Assembly (NCBI GenBank): GCA_032717465.1
Contig: CM064712.1
Coordinates: 24,814,432 to 24,878,431 of the forward strand
DNA from: Coenobita brevimanus
Lineage: Eukaryota > Arthropoda > Malacostraca > Decapoda > Coenobitidae
Length of the DNA: 64,000 bases
Direction of reading: 5' to 3'
Shown here piece by piece: positions 21,446-34,100 of the stretch. Both the position numbers and the translations under genes were made by a program. The notes beneath the pieces are model-generated. The model did not search any database, was not told the origin of the DNA, and saw only the letters and a list, made by a program, of their open reading frames with translations. Position 1 is the first letter of the stretch; each line of letters opens with the position of its first letter.

Positions 21446-23470
21446 TATATTTTTAGCAAGGAACACAACACTGCAAAGTGGTATAACTCCGCCTGAATCA
21501 GGTTTTAGGCAGGGCATGACCCCCGTGGGCTGCCCATGCTAAGGGGGTGTGCTCTGCGGGTCTGGGGATCTGTTGGTATGCATAGCTATATACCTGGGCA
21601 ACGCCGGGTACCCCTGCTAGTGCCAGAATTAAAGTACGGGTTTAATGGTAATTATAATAATAATAAAACTTCAGTGTTGAGACTATACCGGTATTTGTAT
21701 TTACATGTTACACAGTATAGTGATCTATATACAGAGTACATTGTGCATCAGATGAACATTCCAGTGCCACAGTGTGTGACATCCGTATGTAATATAGTCA
21801 GGGCTTAAATGTCTGCATGTTATAGTTGGTTTGTGTTCACCTGATGGGCCAGGTGTAATCAGATTGGAGGATAAATTTGACTAGTAACCAAGGAGACTTA
21901 TTCTCGCCTCATAACTAAAGCTCATCTGATATCACATAACCATGACATAATATTCAAGCTGTGGAAGTGGCCGCGTGTGTCAGATGAAAACATACAGACG
22001 GTATTAGGCCGACGTTGTTGTTATTGTTGTGGCCCAGGACTCAGCTGAACATGAACCCTGTGGACTGCAGGCTGAAATTGTTCTCTGCAGTCCATCATCC
22101 TTCTTTCAGGGGAAAGAGAAAGAGCTGAGGAACGTTTACCTAACCGGCCAGTGGAGCCACTCGATTAAACCAGTGCCACCACGTGAAGGCGTCCCACTCC
22201 AGCGCCTTTTAATTGATGTTGCATCGGGATAGCAATCAGTATATCTAACGTTCTTTGTCTTTTAACTTACACCATAAAACTGGTTACGACTCTGGCAACC
22301 ATGGCCAATGCAGGGATAATGTCGAAGTGAAGCAGTCCAGAATTATATCAGCTAAAAAAAGAGGAGTAAAGCCTAGCTTAATGCATACATTGTTATCAAA
22401 GAACTACAACTAAATCATCATCATAATCATCAAGACTTTTTTTTCCCACGTGGGAGGTGAAGCGAAGCAGTGTGTAGAGAAAAAAAATGTTGGGCATGTT
22501 GTTGGCTGGCACCGAAGAAAAAGGAAAAAGAAAAAAAGTAGAGAGGAGAAGGAAAAAACTCTACAGGGATATCAGCGTGTGTGGTTTGGCACCTTAAGTT
22601 TTCATCAACCCCTTATCAATTAATTCTTACCAGCTTCAGACAATTTCATTAGGCTTAGAAGAGTGTACAAGTTGTATCCATATTTTTGCTTTCATATATA
22701 ATTATTAACTATATTTTTCATTACCTGTTACTTTATCTACCTGCAGTGTATATGTATATATATCATAACTTACGTCAGACTTACTTTTAGCATGTCTAAA
22801 GATTCACATAGCAACTTAGCATCACATAGCTTGCCTCACAGGCATCAGCATCGAACATTCGATGCACCGTCAGCTTCATTCCCACGCCCCACTGTGAGCT
22901 TAGAGCCGGCAGTAATAGCCAGGGAGTGGGGATAGTAAGACGTACTCATATAGCACTCAGACTTATACTGCGTAACCCTTTGTACCTGACTGTATAACAG
23001 TGTTTGAATAGTCAAAGATTATTTTGTTACACCAGACTTTATTTAACCTCCAAGCTACTCATTAATACACAGTTTGTGAAGGTATACCAATATACAAGTG
23101 TGCTATGAGTGAATAAGGGAGGAGAGGGAAATGAGCGAAATACCAGCAAGCGACACAATGATCATCGGCAAGCCAGCTACCCCAAACATCGAGAGGACGC
23201 ACATCGCAGTTATCTCCTACAAGTGTGCCAGGCCTGATCTGTGGTGTCTGGTACAAGAGACCTTTGGAAGTGGAGGGGTTGGATTCAGCTTCATTAACCT
23301 CCTCACTGCTACGGTGCTCTCCTAAGCTGAATAAAATCGTCTGGAGGTAGTAAGAACACACTAAAACTTGTATCTTAGTGAAGCCCATATCATATGTGGC
23401 AAAGGAGGCTTGGTAGCACCTCTGCCTTAGCCATGGATTTGGCATATCAAACCTTAACATTGCCTCGTGT
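21446..23470. other. Non-coding interval upstream (in plus coordinates) of the sulfotransferase 3' end
   Basis: No gene recognised. An aggttttaggcagg motif at 21499-21512 also occurs near 9987 on the far side of the minisatellites. Low-complexity purine runs occur near 22490-22560. Confidence 0.5.
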
Positions 23471-23473
23471 GTT

Positions 23474-23479
23474 ATTTAT
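23474..23479 (-). terminator. Candidate poly(A) signal of the sulfotransferase gene
   Basis: AATAAA on the minus strand, about 140 nt beyond the stop codon at 23617-23619. Position and hexamer fit; not otherwise supported. Confidence 0.45.
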
Positions 23480-23616
23480 TTCACCTTTATATAGACAAAG
23501 TTTGTGTCACTTATACAGAGGAGGACAATGAATTAAAACGTGTAGAAAAAATAGGTAAGGAATGGGCGTTACCAAAGCTCAGTAGTCACTTAATACACCT
23601 CTATACAAATAGCTCA

Positions 23617-23729
23617 CTAATCTCCAAACTTGAAATTAAGGCCAGTGTCCTTCACGTTGTCCCTGATCCATTGGTCCATCTCTTGGTTCAGTTCTGGAGA
23701 GAAGTGGTTCTTCCAGTCGCCCTTTATCC
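23617..23729 (-). CDS. Sulfotransferase terminal exon
   Basis: The acceptor ATTCCAG precedes 23729. The first two bases complete a glycine codon, then [20 protein letters not shown] and a short tail ending in TAG at 23617-23619. It carries the G-DWK-NHF half of the PAPS-binding signature. Confidence 0.9.
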
Positions 23730-23757
23730 CTGGAATAAAGAAAAAAGTGTTCATATT

Positions 23758-23791
<34 letters not shown>

Positions 23792-23969
23792 CTATCTCTC
23801 ACCTTTCCTAAACATGCCACCCTGCTTCTTCCACACATCCTCGTTGTAGAACGCTTTGTCAATCGGTTCCCCGCGGGTTTTCATAGACGAGAAGCTGGTG
23901 AACTCGGCAATCTGCGGAATGCAGAAGGAAGTAAAAAATGATAATAATAAAAATAATAATAATAATAAC

Positions 23970-24012
<43 letters not shown>

Positions 24013-24091
24013 GTAATAAGCAGAAGAATGGTAATATTATCGATAATAATAGTTACCACTACTATACTGCTACTACTACTACTAATTTATC

Positions 24092-24133
<42 letters not shown>

Positions 24134-27100
24134 CTATCTATCTATCTATCTATCTATAGCCCAACGCCCTAATCCCGCAAAGGGTGGCCACAGACAAAAC
24201 TCCTCCAAGTCGCTCAGTCACCCACCATTTGACTACCCTCCCCCCAACTCACTCCCCCTCTCCCTCATATACCTCTCAACTCCATCCCTCCACCTCATCC
24301 TCGGTCTTCCCCTCCCTCTCCCTCCCTCCACCTCACCTACATACACCCTCTTAGTCAGTCTTTCATTCTCCATTCTCTCCACATGTCCAAACCACCTCAG
24401 TGTATTTCTCTTTATCTTCTCAACCACATCCACATCCACCCCACAACGTTCCTTCACTTCTTCATTCGTCAACCTGTCCCTCCATGTCACTCCACATGCT
24501 TCTCTCAAGTAACTCATTTCCACTGCTCTCACTCTTGACTTGTTCCCTTCTTGCAAGGTCCATGCCTCGCTTCCATACGTCAGGGTAGGGATCACAATAC
24601 TATCATGCAGTGACTTTAACTTCCATACTCACCTCCCTATTTCTCATCACTGCTTTCAGTGAACAAACAACCTTCCTTCCCTGCTGTACTCTTTCACGCA
24701 CTTCATCCCCCAGAGTTCCATCCTTACTCATCACACTCCCCAAGTACTTGAATGCACTCACATTCTCCATATTCTCGCCATCCAACCTCACCGTGCATTC
24801 TGTGACTTCATTTCTCTCAAACACCATAACTTAACTCTTGTTTACATTAACTTTCAGATTCCTCTTCCTACACACTGTCCCAAATTCATTCACCAAACCT
24901 TGCAACTCCCATTCATCTTCTCTCAACAATACTGTATCATCAGCAAACAACAGCACCGGAATCTTCCAAATCTCACTCTCATTCATTAGAGCCACCCCCA
25001 CATCCACTGCCCTACCTTGCCCCTCCTTTACAACCCCATCCATGTATATATCAAACAGCCATGGAGACATCACATAACCCTGTTTCAGTCTCACACTGAG
25101 ATCAAAGAACTCACTCAGCACACCATCCACTCGCACCGGTGCCCTAGCTCCTTCGTACATACTCTTCACAGCACTCAAACAATTTCCCCTCCACTCCATA
25201 TATTCTCAGTATCTTCCACATACCTTCTCTATCTATTCTGTCATAAGCTTTCTCCAAGTCCATGAAGGCAGCATACACTTTCTTTCCCTTCTCTAGGTAC
25301 TTCTCCACTAAACATCTTAGAACAAATATCTGATCTACACACCCTTTTCCCTTCCTAAATCCCCCTTGTTCTTCTCCAGTAGCTCCTCTGTTATGTGCCT
25401 AACCCTATCAATGAGTATTCTACCATATATTTTTTCATTCACACTAAGAAGGGAAATACCCCTTATTTTTTTATGCGAGGAAGAAGGAACCAAAGGCCAT
25501 GAGCCAGCAATAACAGTTCCCTCCAAGAAAAAAAACAAAATACAATAGAGAGCCAAATTCAAGATCTAATCATTTCGAGATGCCTGGACACATTGCGTTT
25601 GAAAGACTGGAGATCACAGGCAGCAGGAAATACAGACAGAGGGAGACAGTTCCAGAGTTGACCTATTGCATAAATGAAGGACTGGGAGTAACGGTTACCT
25701 CTTGCATTAGAGAGTTGGACAGAAAAGGGATGAGAGTTTGCTGCTAGACAGGTGCTACGCGCCCGTCGTAAAGGTGGAGGAATGCAAGCAGACAGTTCAT
25801 AGGAGCAGTGACAATTAAAGCAGTGATAGAAAAGAGATAAAGATGCAACAGTGCGGTGAAGAGACGGATGTTGAAGGGAGTAAGTAAGAGGAGGAGAGTT
25901 AATGAGACGAAAAGCCTTTGACTCCACCCTATTGAGAAGAGCTGTATGTGGGGAGCCACCCCACACATGAGAGTTGTACTCCACACAGGGGCGGATAAAA
26001 CCCCTGTATGGAGTAAACAATTGTGCAAGGGTAAGGAAAGAACGGAGTTGGCTTAGCACACCTAATCTCTTGGAAGCAGATTTTACAAGAGATGTAATAT
26101 GATCTTTCCAAGATAAGTCCCTAGTAAATGAAACCCCAAGCATGTTCAAGGATGATGCAGGATGAAGCTGAATTTTATTAAACATTAGTGGGTATACCTG
26201 TGGAAGATTTTGTTGGGTTGATAGGTGTAAGAACTGAGTCTTAGATGCATTAAAAACAACAAGATTATTTTTACCCCAGTCAGAGATACGAGCCAAGTCA
26301 GACATGAGGTGTGCCATAGCCTCATCCCTTGTTTGTTGAAGTAACTGCTGAGATGGGCGTTGCGGGAACCGAACGGAGAGGTGAAGGGTGGAGTCATCAG
26401 CGTATGAGTGGATAGGGTTAGATGTACAACCTAGAAGGTCATTGATGAATAAAACGAAGAGAGTTGGTGATAGGACAAAGCCCTGAGGAACACCACTGTT
26501 GATAGATCTAGGAGAAGAACAGTGGCCGTCTACAACAGCGGCTATAGAACGACCAGAAAGGAAGCTAGCGACGAAGGAACAGATAGAAGGATAGAAACTG
26601 TAAGAGGGCAGTTTGGAAATTAAAGATTTATGCCAGACTCTATCGAAAGCCTTTGGGATGTCAAATGCAATGGCAAAGCATTCACCAGAGTCTGAAAGGT
26701 AGGTGAGAAGATTGGCATTGGAGCGTCCCTGACGGAACCCGTACTGACGATCAGAAAGAAGGTTGTGACAGGAAAGATGCCTTAAATTTTTCTATTGAGA
26801 ATTGACTCGAAAACTTTTGAAATACAGGACGTTAAAGCAATTGGATGATAGTTGGAGGGTTGGGAATGGTCATCCTTCTTTGAGACTGGCTAAATGAGAG
26901 CAAACTTCCAGCAAGAAGGAAAGGTACAAGTTGACAGACAAAGGCGAAAGAGTTTGCCTAGGCAGGGTGTAAGCACAGAAGCACAGTTCTTGAGAACAAC
27001 AGGAGGGACTCCATCAGGCCCATATGCCTTGCTGGTATTGAGGCCAGTGATGGCAGAAAATACAGTACATCAGCTGAAGAATTTTTAAAGTCAGCCATGA

Positions 27101-30100
27101 GGAAGTCAGAGGGGGGAAGTGATGGAGGAACAGCACCGGAATCGTCTAAGGTGGAATTGGAGGAGTAAGTCTGTGTGAAGAGATCTGCTTTATCAGTAGA
27201 AGAAATAGCTACAGAACCATCAGAGTAGAAAAGAGGAGGGAAGGATGATGAGGTAGAGTTGTTTGAAAGGTTTTTGGCAAAAGGTGCCAGAAGGAGCGGG
27301 AAGAATTCAAGTTGGAGAGTTGAGAGCACTTAGTATGGATGAAATTATTTTTAGCAAAACAAAGAACAGACTTAGCACGATTCCGGGCAGAAACATAAAG
27401 ATAATGTGATTTAGGGGTGGGTTGGCTCCGTTACCTCTTGTAGGCCCTCTCCTTGTTGGGGACAGCATTAGAACAAGCGTGATTAAACCAAGGCTTTCGT
27501 GCATTAGTCAAAGGATATGAGAAAGGAATATATGCTTCCATGCCCGAGAGAATAACCTCCGTAATGCACAAGGCACACGCAGATGGTTCCCGGCCATGGA
27601 AGCAATAATAATTCTAGGGAAAATCAAAGAAGTGCTGCTTGAGGGCCTCCCAATCCGTGGCTCCAAAATGCCACAGACGACGTTTCCCTGGAGGGTCCAC
27701 AGGCCGTATCGGAGTGGTAGGACAGGTTAAGGTGATAAGGTTGTGATCGGAGGAGCCCAACGGAGAGAAAAGATTAACAGTGTAAGCAGAAGGATTAGTT
27801 GTAAGGAAGATGTCAGGTATGTTGGAGCTCTCTCCAAGGCCGTCTGGGATATGGGTAGGGTGCTGTACAAGCTGCTCTAGGTCATTAAGGATAGAAAAGA
27901 TGTAGGCTTGTTCACCAGGTGGATCAGTGAAAGGATAGGAGAGCCAAAGGTGGTGTGAACATTGAAATCTCCTAAAATGGAGATTTCAGAGAAAGGAGAA
28001 ATGGATAGAATGTGTTCCATCATTCTTTGGTTACCATATACTTCTCTCTCCCCTTTCCCTTTGTATAAAGGAATTATTATACATAATTTCCAGTCCTCGG
28101 GAACCCTTCCCTCTTCCCAAGCCAATTTACATAAGTTCCATATCCACTCTACTACAATCTCACCCCTATACCTCAGCATTTCACCACACACTCCATGAAT
28201 TCCTGGGACCTTTCCCATCTTGATCTTCTTCATTGCTTCCACTATTTCTGCCCTACTAATCTCTTCCTTCCTCCTCTCATCTCTCCTTCTCCCAGTCATT
28301 CCCCACCCACTTATACTCGCACTGCTCTCACTCTCTACATTCAAGAAATCCTCAAAGTGCTCCTTCCATCTCCTCAATTTCTCTCTCTTCTCCACCAACA
28401 ATCTATTATTCCTATCTTTCACTCCCCTGCTATTACCCCTTTCACACTGCCTTACTTTCTTTACCTCCTTCCAAAACAATTTCTTACTCTCCCTCCATTT
28501 CACACTCAGACTCCTCCCAAACTCTTCATCCACTTTCTTCTTACTCTCCTTCACCAGTCTCTTACCTCCCTTCTCCTGCTCACATATACCTCTCTCTTCT
28601 CTCTCTCATCTTCTCCCCTACCTCTACTTGCTAGCCATTCACTATATGCCTTCTTTTGTTCCACAGCTAGTTTCATCTCATCATTCCACCATGCTGTCCC
28701 TTGCACACCCCTGCATCTTCTCCTCACCCCACAAACCACCTCACATGCTGCGCCTATCTCTTCCGTGAATATCTTACGTACGTCTTCCACCCCTTCCATC
28801 TGCCCTAACTCATACCTTCCCAATCTTTCTTCCACTATGCTCTTATACTCTGCCATTTTCTCACTGTTTAACAATTTCTCCCCTCTTCTCACAGGAGCTG
28901 TTTCCTCCTGTCTTTCCCGTCGTCTTTTCAACCATTTTCTTTGCAGCCTTACCTTGGCCATCACTAAGTGATGGTCCGAGATTCCATTCCCCCACCCTCT
29001 CCACACTCTTGCATCCACCACTTGTCTTCTCATTCGCTCATCCACACACACATAGTCTACCATTGCCTTTCGTTCAACAAGTTCACCATCCATCCTCCTC
29101 ATTACTCTCCATGTATACCGGTGGATCATCTTATGCCGAAAGTAGGTGTTAGCTATTGCTAACCCCTTACCAGCACAGATGTCCACCAAAGCACTACCAT
29201 TCCCATCTACTTCAGCTGGCACACCCCACTGACCAACCACTCCATCCACTTGTACATTCCCAACTTTGCCATTCATGTCTCCAATCAACAGAACTCTCTC
29301 GCTTCTCTCAAACTTGCCCATACATCTTTCTACACTCGCCCAAAACTCATCTTTTACTCTCCACTCGGTCCTCTGTCGACGCATACGCACACACAGTCGC
29401 CCACGCTTGTATACCTACTTTCATCCTCACCCATACAATCCTTGCACCCACTGTTCCATACTCTCTTATATTCTCCTTCAACTTCTTACTTATCATCAGA
29501 CATACTCCATCTCTTGCCCTCTCATTCTCATTAACTCTTGCACATATTCCTAAACCGTATTTCCATTCTCTCACCCTTTCACCTTTTCATTTAGTTTCAG
29601 TCAATCCACATATATCCACTCTTGCAACCTCAAGCACCTGCACAATCTCTCTTTTTCACTTCATCATTCACTCCTCTCACATTCCATGTCCCCACCCTCA
29701 GAATGTCCTTTGTCCATTCCTTAGTCGTCAATGTATAGTCCATCCTGGTCCGAGGTGCTTTATTTGCTTTTTTAGTTAGCTCTTTTTATGGGGTGGGGCA
29801 CTAACCCACCACCAACCCTTTTAGTCGCCTCGTACGACAAGCAGGGATACTGGAGGAGTATTCTTGAAATCCCCCCTACCCACCCAAGGACAGGGTGAGG
29901 AGTATCAATGTCCAGACAGCCCAAATTTGCCCAGTCTAATGGGCCACGTTTCCATTCACTCATCATTCAAGCCCCCGGAATCCTGGCTCTATCAGATACA
30001 CCAAAAACATTCATTACATTCTGTAGCTTCACATAAACATATCCGATTGAGTCAATCCGGACGCTATCACATTAAAAAGGGGCGCCATTAATCCCTGATC

Positions 30101-32690
30101 ATGCACTTCCCCTCACAACATTCATCCAGTTAGTTCTATCTCTTGTCAGTTCCCTATCCTCACCGACTTCCAAACCTCTCTTCCTCATACACTCATCCAC
30201 CGTATCTCTCCACCTTCTCCTTGGCCTGCCTTGCCTCCTCTCTCCTTCAAATTCGCTTAGATATACCTTTTTCACCACTCTATTATTATCCATTCTCTCC
30301 GCATGACTATACCATCTCAGTACACTCTCTTCGATTCTGGTGTCCACAGACTTCCTCACTTCACACCTTTCACGAATCACATTATTTCATATCCTATCCA
30401 CCCTCTGTGCTCCACATACATTCCTCAACAGTCCCATCTCCACTGCTCTTACTCTTGACTTTTCATTTTCATGCCACACCATAGTCTCACACCCATATGT
30501 TGGCACTAACACTCCCTTATGTAAGCCTTGTACAGCTGCAACACTCAGGCCTCTGTGTCTTATCAAGGCCTTCATTGCACCTGCTACCTTTCTTCCTTGT
30601 GTCACTCTACTTTCAACTTCTTTTGCTCATTTTCTTCTCTTTTCTATCACTATACCCGGGTATTTGAACTCTCTCACCAATTCCAGTCTCTCTCCATTCA
30701 CTGTAACATCCCACTGGGAGTCACTTCTCTCTCAGTAACCATCACTTTACTCTTCTCTGCATTTACTCTCAAGGCACGACGCTCACAGACATCAGTAAAA
30801 CTCTGCACTAGCCTGCCAAGTTCTTGTCCGGTACTTCCCAACAGTACTGCATCATCAGCATATAACAAATTTGAGATATTCATCACGATTCATTACCAAC
30901 GCCATCCCTCTCTCCATTACTCGTGTTTTTCCTTCTCTCATCACCCCATCCATATATATATTGAACAACCATGGGGACATCACACAACCTTGTTGCACAC
31001 CCACACTGATCGTGAACCATTCTCTTAGATGTCCATTAACCCTTACACACGCTTCGCTACCATCATAAAAACTCTTGACAGCACTTAGGAGCTTACCATT
31101 TACACCATACATGCGCAAAACTTTCCACAATCCCTCTCTGTCTACTTTGTCGCATGCTTTTTCCAGATCCATGATTGTCATAAACACCTTATGGTCCTTC
31201 TCACAAGCCTTCTCTGCTATCTGTCTCACTGCAAATACTTGATCCACACATCCTCTGCCACTCCTTAATCCACCCTGTTCATCACTCACTAAGACTTCTG
31301 ATATCACTCTTACTTTATAAAATTTCTTTCATATACCTTTCCTACCACACTCAATAAACTTATGCCATGATAATTCTTGCACTCACTTCGCTCACTTTTA
31401 TTTTTGTACAGGGGTACAATCACAACCTTTTCCCACTCTGCAGGCACAGTTTCACTCATCCATACCTTCTTACATAATTATCTCCAACAAGCACTTCATT
31501 CCACTCTCTCCACTACACTTATACACCTCATCAACCCCAGCTGCTCTCCCATTTTGCAGCCGCTTCACTGCACTCTTCACCAGTGGGAGTGTCACGTCTC
31601 CTGGCACTGCATTCCTTCGCCACACCCGTCCCAAACCAATCATGTTTACAGCCGCTCTGCTCTCTCTATTCCGATTCATCAGGCTTTCAAAATATTCTGT
31701 CCATCTGGTCCTTACTTCATCTACATGGATTAATAATCTACCACCTGAATCCTTCACACCATCACATTTCTTTCCGCTTTCACTTCTACATTTCCGCACC
31801 TCTTTCCAGAATAACTTCCCATTTTCAGAGTAATTTGCATTCATTTTTCTTCCCAAATCATCATTTACCTCTTCTTTTTCCTCTTCACTAGGCTCTTTAC
31901 GTGCTTCTTGCTCTCAATATACTCAGTTATTATTTCAACTGAACCCCTATCCTGTAACCACTTTAGCCACTTCTTCTTTTCCTCTACCGCTCTCTTAACC
32001 TCCTCATCCCACCATGCCGTACCTTTCTTTTTTGTTGTTACTCTTGCCACACCACACACCACTTTAGCATTTCTAACCAAGCAATCCTTACATGCATTCC
32101 ACCAGCTGTCCAGATTCATTTCATTCCAGTTCACTGATTCTAACTCCTCCTCAATTTTGGTCCATTAATCATCTGCCATTTCTTTGATCCTCAGCTTCTC
32201 AACTTCCAGTCTTTCTCCCTGACTGCTACTCTCCCTCCTCATCCACAGCACTCTTCTCAGCTTGATCTTGCATACCACAATCAGATACTCTGACAGACCT
32301 CCACATCGTCCTCTCACGGCCTTCGTATCAGCAACCTTTCCCATCATCGACCTCTCTACGAGCATGTAATCAATCAGGCTTCTTTCAACACGATCCCTGT
32401 TTCCTCTATACCTTGTATATTTATGTGCATCTTTGTGTTTGAAATACGAGTTACAAATGCACAACCTCCTCTCCTGACACATATCCTTTAGTCACTTCCT
32501 ATTATCATTTTCTCCTGGTACTCCATAACAACCCATTATGTCATCCTCAGGACCAGTGCCTACTCTTCCATTCATATCCCCCATTATGATCACCTTGTAG
32601 CTCCTGGGCATTTCTCCCACTACTTCATCCAGCTCATCCCAAAATCTCTCTCTCTCACTCCTGTCCTCACACGGTGCATATGCTACAATC

Positions 32691-32726
<36 letters not shown>

Positions 32727-33121
32727 CTAAACATAACGATGATGATGGTGATGATATCATCACCATGGTCATCATCATCATCACCAATACCATCACCATA
32801 TATCATTATCATAGTCTTCATTTTTTTTTTTCCCCTGTCCAGTGATCGGTTGAGTCAGGATCCAGAGACACTGAGAAAGAAATTACGTAGATGGGAGAAG
32901 TATCAAGCTTCGTAGCACTTATTCCTCAGTTATTTATCTGGACGATTATGGTTTAAGATTCTTGTGTATGTTTTCCGTATCTGTTAGTATCGTTGACATC
33001 AGTAGGTTGTAAGATGATGTCGAGGTGTTGTGTTGGGAATACATCGTGAAGGAAGTTGTGTCATCAAGTCTCCAGAACCAGTTACAACGCCATCCAGAAT
33101 GAATCCGTTGACTCTCATGTG

Positions 33122-33200
<79 letters not shown>

Positions 33201-33849
33201 TGATAATGGTAGAATTTTGAGATTTACGTATCCTTGCTGACTGCAGTGTATAATGTGGGATGCAGGCTAATCCCACCTAACAACTACACGTGTTCCATCA
33301 GTGACCGTCAGTCATAAGTGGCTTCCTTACACCTTGGCGGACTCAGTTTTTAGTAACAGGGGTCGGTATTCTCGTCGGGTAAGGAGGCGTCTTAGCACCT
33401 CTTCCTTATCGATTTATTTTCTAAACTATCCATTCATACCCTCTTTTTTTACTTCTTGTATCATTTTAACGTCGACCTAGATTACATGAATAATACACAA
33501 GAATATAGTAAAGGAGCAGACTCAGGAATAAACTTGAAAGGAAGAGGTGTTGAGTAAGCTTCCTAACCATACGAGTTTCTCCTATTCACCTTCTAGAATA
33601 CAGTAACGGAGCAGACTCAGGAATAAACCGGCAAGGAAGAGATGTTGAGGTAGCCTCCTAGCCACGAGTGTCTCCTACTCACCATCTTGAGTTGTTCCTC
33701 CGTCAAGTTTTTGCCGAGGAATTTGTTGATGTTCCGCAGCTGCCCCATGATGTCGTCCTTCATGTCCTCGTAGGTGGTGAAGTAAAGGTTGGGGTTGTCT
33801 CTCTGCCTCCAGGCTTGTAGCACGTGCGGCCAGTACGGGCAGTATGGGA
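23617..33849 (-). CDS. Cytosolic-type sulfotransferase gene, last three exons (3' part of gene)
   Basis: Three exons with consensus splice sites and matching phases encode the C-terminal ~129 residues of a PAPS-dependent sulfotransferase (usual length about 290-340). Exons are 33849-33683, 23911-23803 and 23729-23617; introns are 9,771 bp and 73 bp. Diagnostic blocks are [35 protein letters not shown], and the PAPS-binding signature [13 protein letters not shown], split by the last intron within the RKG codon. The enzyme would transfer sulfate from PAPS to hydroxyl or amine groups of small acceptors; the substrate cannot be told. The N-terminal exons with the 5' PAPS loop were not found and may lie beyond the window or be unrecognised. 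The large intron carries LINE-B1, LINE-C and LINE-D, all in gene orientation. Confidence 0.9.
23757..23799. repeat. (CT)n/(CTAT)n microsatellite filling the 73-bp intron
   Basis: More than half of the last sulfotransferase intron (23730-23802) is this repeat. Confidence 0.95.
23803..23911 (-). CDS. Sulfotransferase penultimate exon
   Basis: The acceptor CCGCAG precedes 23911 and the donor G|GTGAGA follows 23803. 109 nt encode [11 protein letters not shown] through GGMFRK plus one base of the next glycine codon, so the phases match both neighbours. Confidence 0.9.
23938..24161. repeat. (AAT)n, (TAA)n and (TATC)n microsatellites
   Basis: AAT-rich runs at 23940-24010 and 24092-24132, then (TATC)n at 24133-24160. 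The TATC part is the (GATA)n tail of the minus-strand LINE-B1. Confidence 0.95.
24233..25464 (-). pseudogene. LINE-B1 reverse transcriptase, C-terminal half
   Basis: This contains motif B remnants ([19 protein letters not shown]), motif [11 protein letters not shown] with both aspartates, the [18 protein letters not shown] block, and the C-terminal [10 protein letters not shown] and [15 protein letters not shown] blocks. Frame breaks occur near 24600, 24830, 25200 and 25340. The active-site FADD is intact but the frame is not. Confidence 0.85.
25465..28025 (-). mobile_element. LINE-C: CR1/jockey-like LINE, 5' truncated, inserted in LINE-B1
   Basis: The 3' end (just below the stop of the frame at 25559, with a T/A-rich tail near 25464-25472) and the 5' end near 28025 both abut LINE-B1 sequence that is contiguous in LINE-B2. 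The 5' end falls within the endonuclease domain ([10 protein letters not shown]), so the copy is truncated. A clear target-site duplication was not found. Confidence 0.85.
25559..28020 (-). pseudogene. LINE-C endonuclease-reverse transcriptase remnant
   Basis: The intact C-terminal frame (26317-25559) has the [37 protein letters not shown] and [13 protein letters not shown] blocks typical of CR1/jockey-type LINEs. Upstream are FINDLLG and SYADDSTL (motif C near 26400), an inter-domain piece in 27329-26958, and an endonuclease fragment near 27990-27900. Multiple stops separate these pieces. Confidence 0.82.
28026..29740 (-). pseudogene. LINE-B1 endonuclease and N-terminal reverse transcriptase
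   Basis: Frames 29574-29347 and 29390-28551 hold the endonuclease: [12 protein letters not shown], the [14 protein letters not shown] block and GISDHHLV. Frame 28554 downwards holds the linker and early reverse transcriptase: [14 protein letters not shown] (normally PG-DGV), the [18 protein letters not shown] block and GEREVYGN at the LINE-C junction. The reading frame is broken at least twice. Confidence 0.82.
30085..32695 (-). pseudogene. LINE-D: 5'-truncated relative of LINE-B, decayed endonuclease-reverse transcriptase
   Basis: The minus-strand sequence starts inside the endonuclease ([18 protein letters not shown] at 32690, then [11 protein letters not shown]) directly after an (ATT)n run. 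It then gives [13 protein letters not shown], early reverse transcriptase, [51 protein letters not shown] (motif C near 30870), and C-terminal [11 protein letters not shown] and [16 protein letters not shown] blocks ending near 30099. There are at least six frame breaks. It belongs to the same broad group as LINE-B but is clearly a different family. Confidence 0.83.
32696..32724. repeat. (AAT)n microsatellite at the 5' junction of LINE-D
   Basis: About nine uninterrupted AAT units exactly where LINE-D homology stops, followed by ATGATG/CATCATC-rich sequence to 32820. Confidence 0.9.
33121..33197. repeat. (GA)n microsatellite
   Basis: A near-perfect GA run of about 77 bp in the sulfotransferase intron. 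The rest of 32825-33500 shows no gene. Confidence 0.97.
33505..33695. repeat. 95-bp tandem duplication at the sulfotransferase exon-intron border
   Basis: ggagcagactcaggaataaac recurs at 33513 and 33608. Both units run through to a donor-like GTGARTAGGAG on the minus strand: GTGAGTAGG in the real donor and GTGAATAGG in the intronic unit. Similarity ends at the splice site. Confidence 0.85.
33683..33849 (-). CDS. Sulfotransferase antepenultimate exon
   Basis: 167 nt encoding [17 protein letters not shown] through NLTEEQLKM. The donor ATG|GTGAGTAGG at 33683/33682 is strong. The acceptor GGTAG before 33849 is chosen because it gives a phase-consistent exon, but its pyrimidine tract is weak. Confidence 0.85.
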
Positions 33850-34100
33850 CTACCACCACCAGGACAGATAATAAAGGATGTTGACAATTAATAAACAAAT
33901 AGATACATAAATACCCATATACAAACAAACGAAGGCTACATACATACATACATGCATATAAACGTATACTCACACATACTTAAATACAGTAAATTAATAA
34001 GGACAATATAACACTAGTTCCACGACAACAGAAAATGAGTGAATGCATACCCGGTACATACATCCATACCATACATACAGACAAACACATACATACATAC
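33850..34100. other. Intron/flank between the sulfotransferase exon and the Gmr1-like LTR element
   Basis: Contains (CATA)n stretches. The LTR element is inserted in one, with duplicated atac on both sides (34097-34100 and 40372-40375). Confidence 0.6.

Larger units (their letters stand above)
24133..29775 (-). mobile_element. LINE-B1: non-LTR retrotransposon with a (GATA)n tail, split by LINE-C
   Basis: Minus-strand LINE in the sulfotransferase intron. Its 3' end, GGATTAGGGCGTTGGGCTA followed by (GATA)n, is shared with LINE-B2. The 3' half is 25464-24133 and the 5' half about 29775-28026. The join is shown by the reverse transcriptase text: the GEREVYGN block ends at 28026 and RGISLLSV resumes at 25464, whereas LINE-B2 has GEREVCGNHRGICLLSV uninterrupted. 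It encodes EEP endonuclease and reverse transcriptase but no RNase H was seen. Clade is uncertain (RTE-like style). Several frameshifts. Confidence 0.85.

Noticed and set aside
20797..21517. Ile/Val/Asp- and Tyr/His-rich open frames
   Set aside because: Products of the GAT/GTA minisatellite on both strands.
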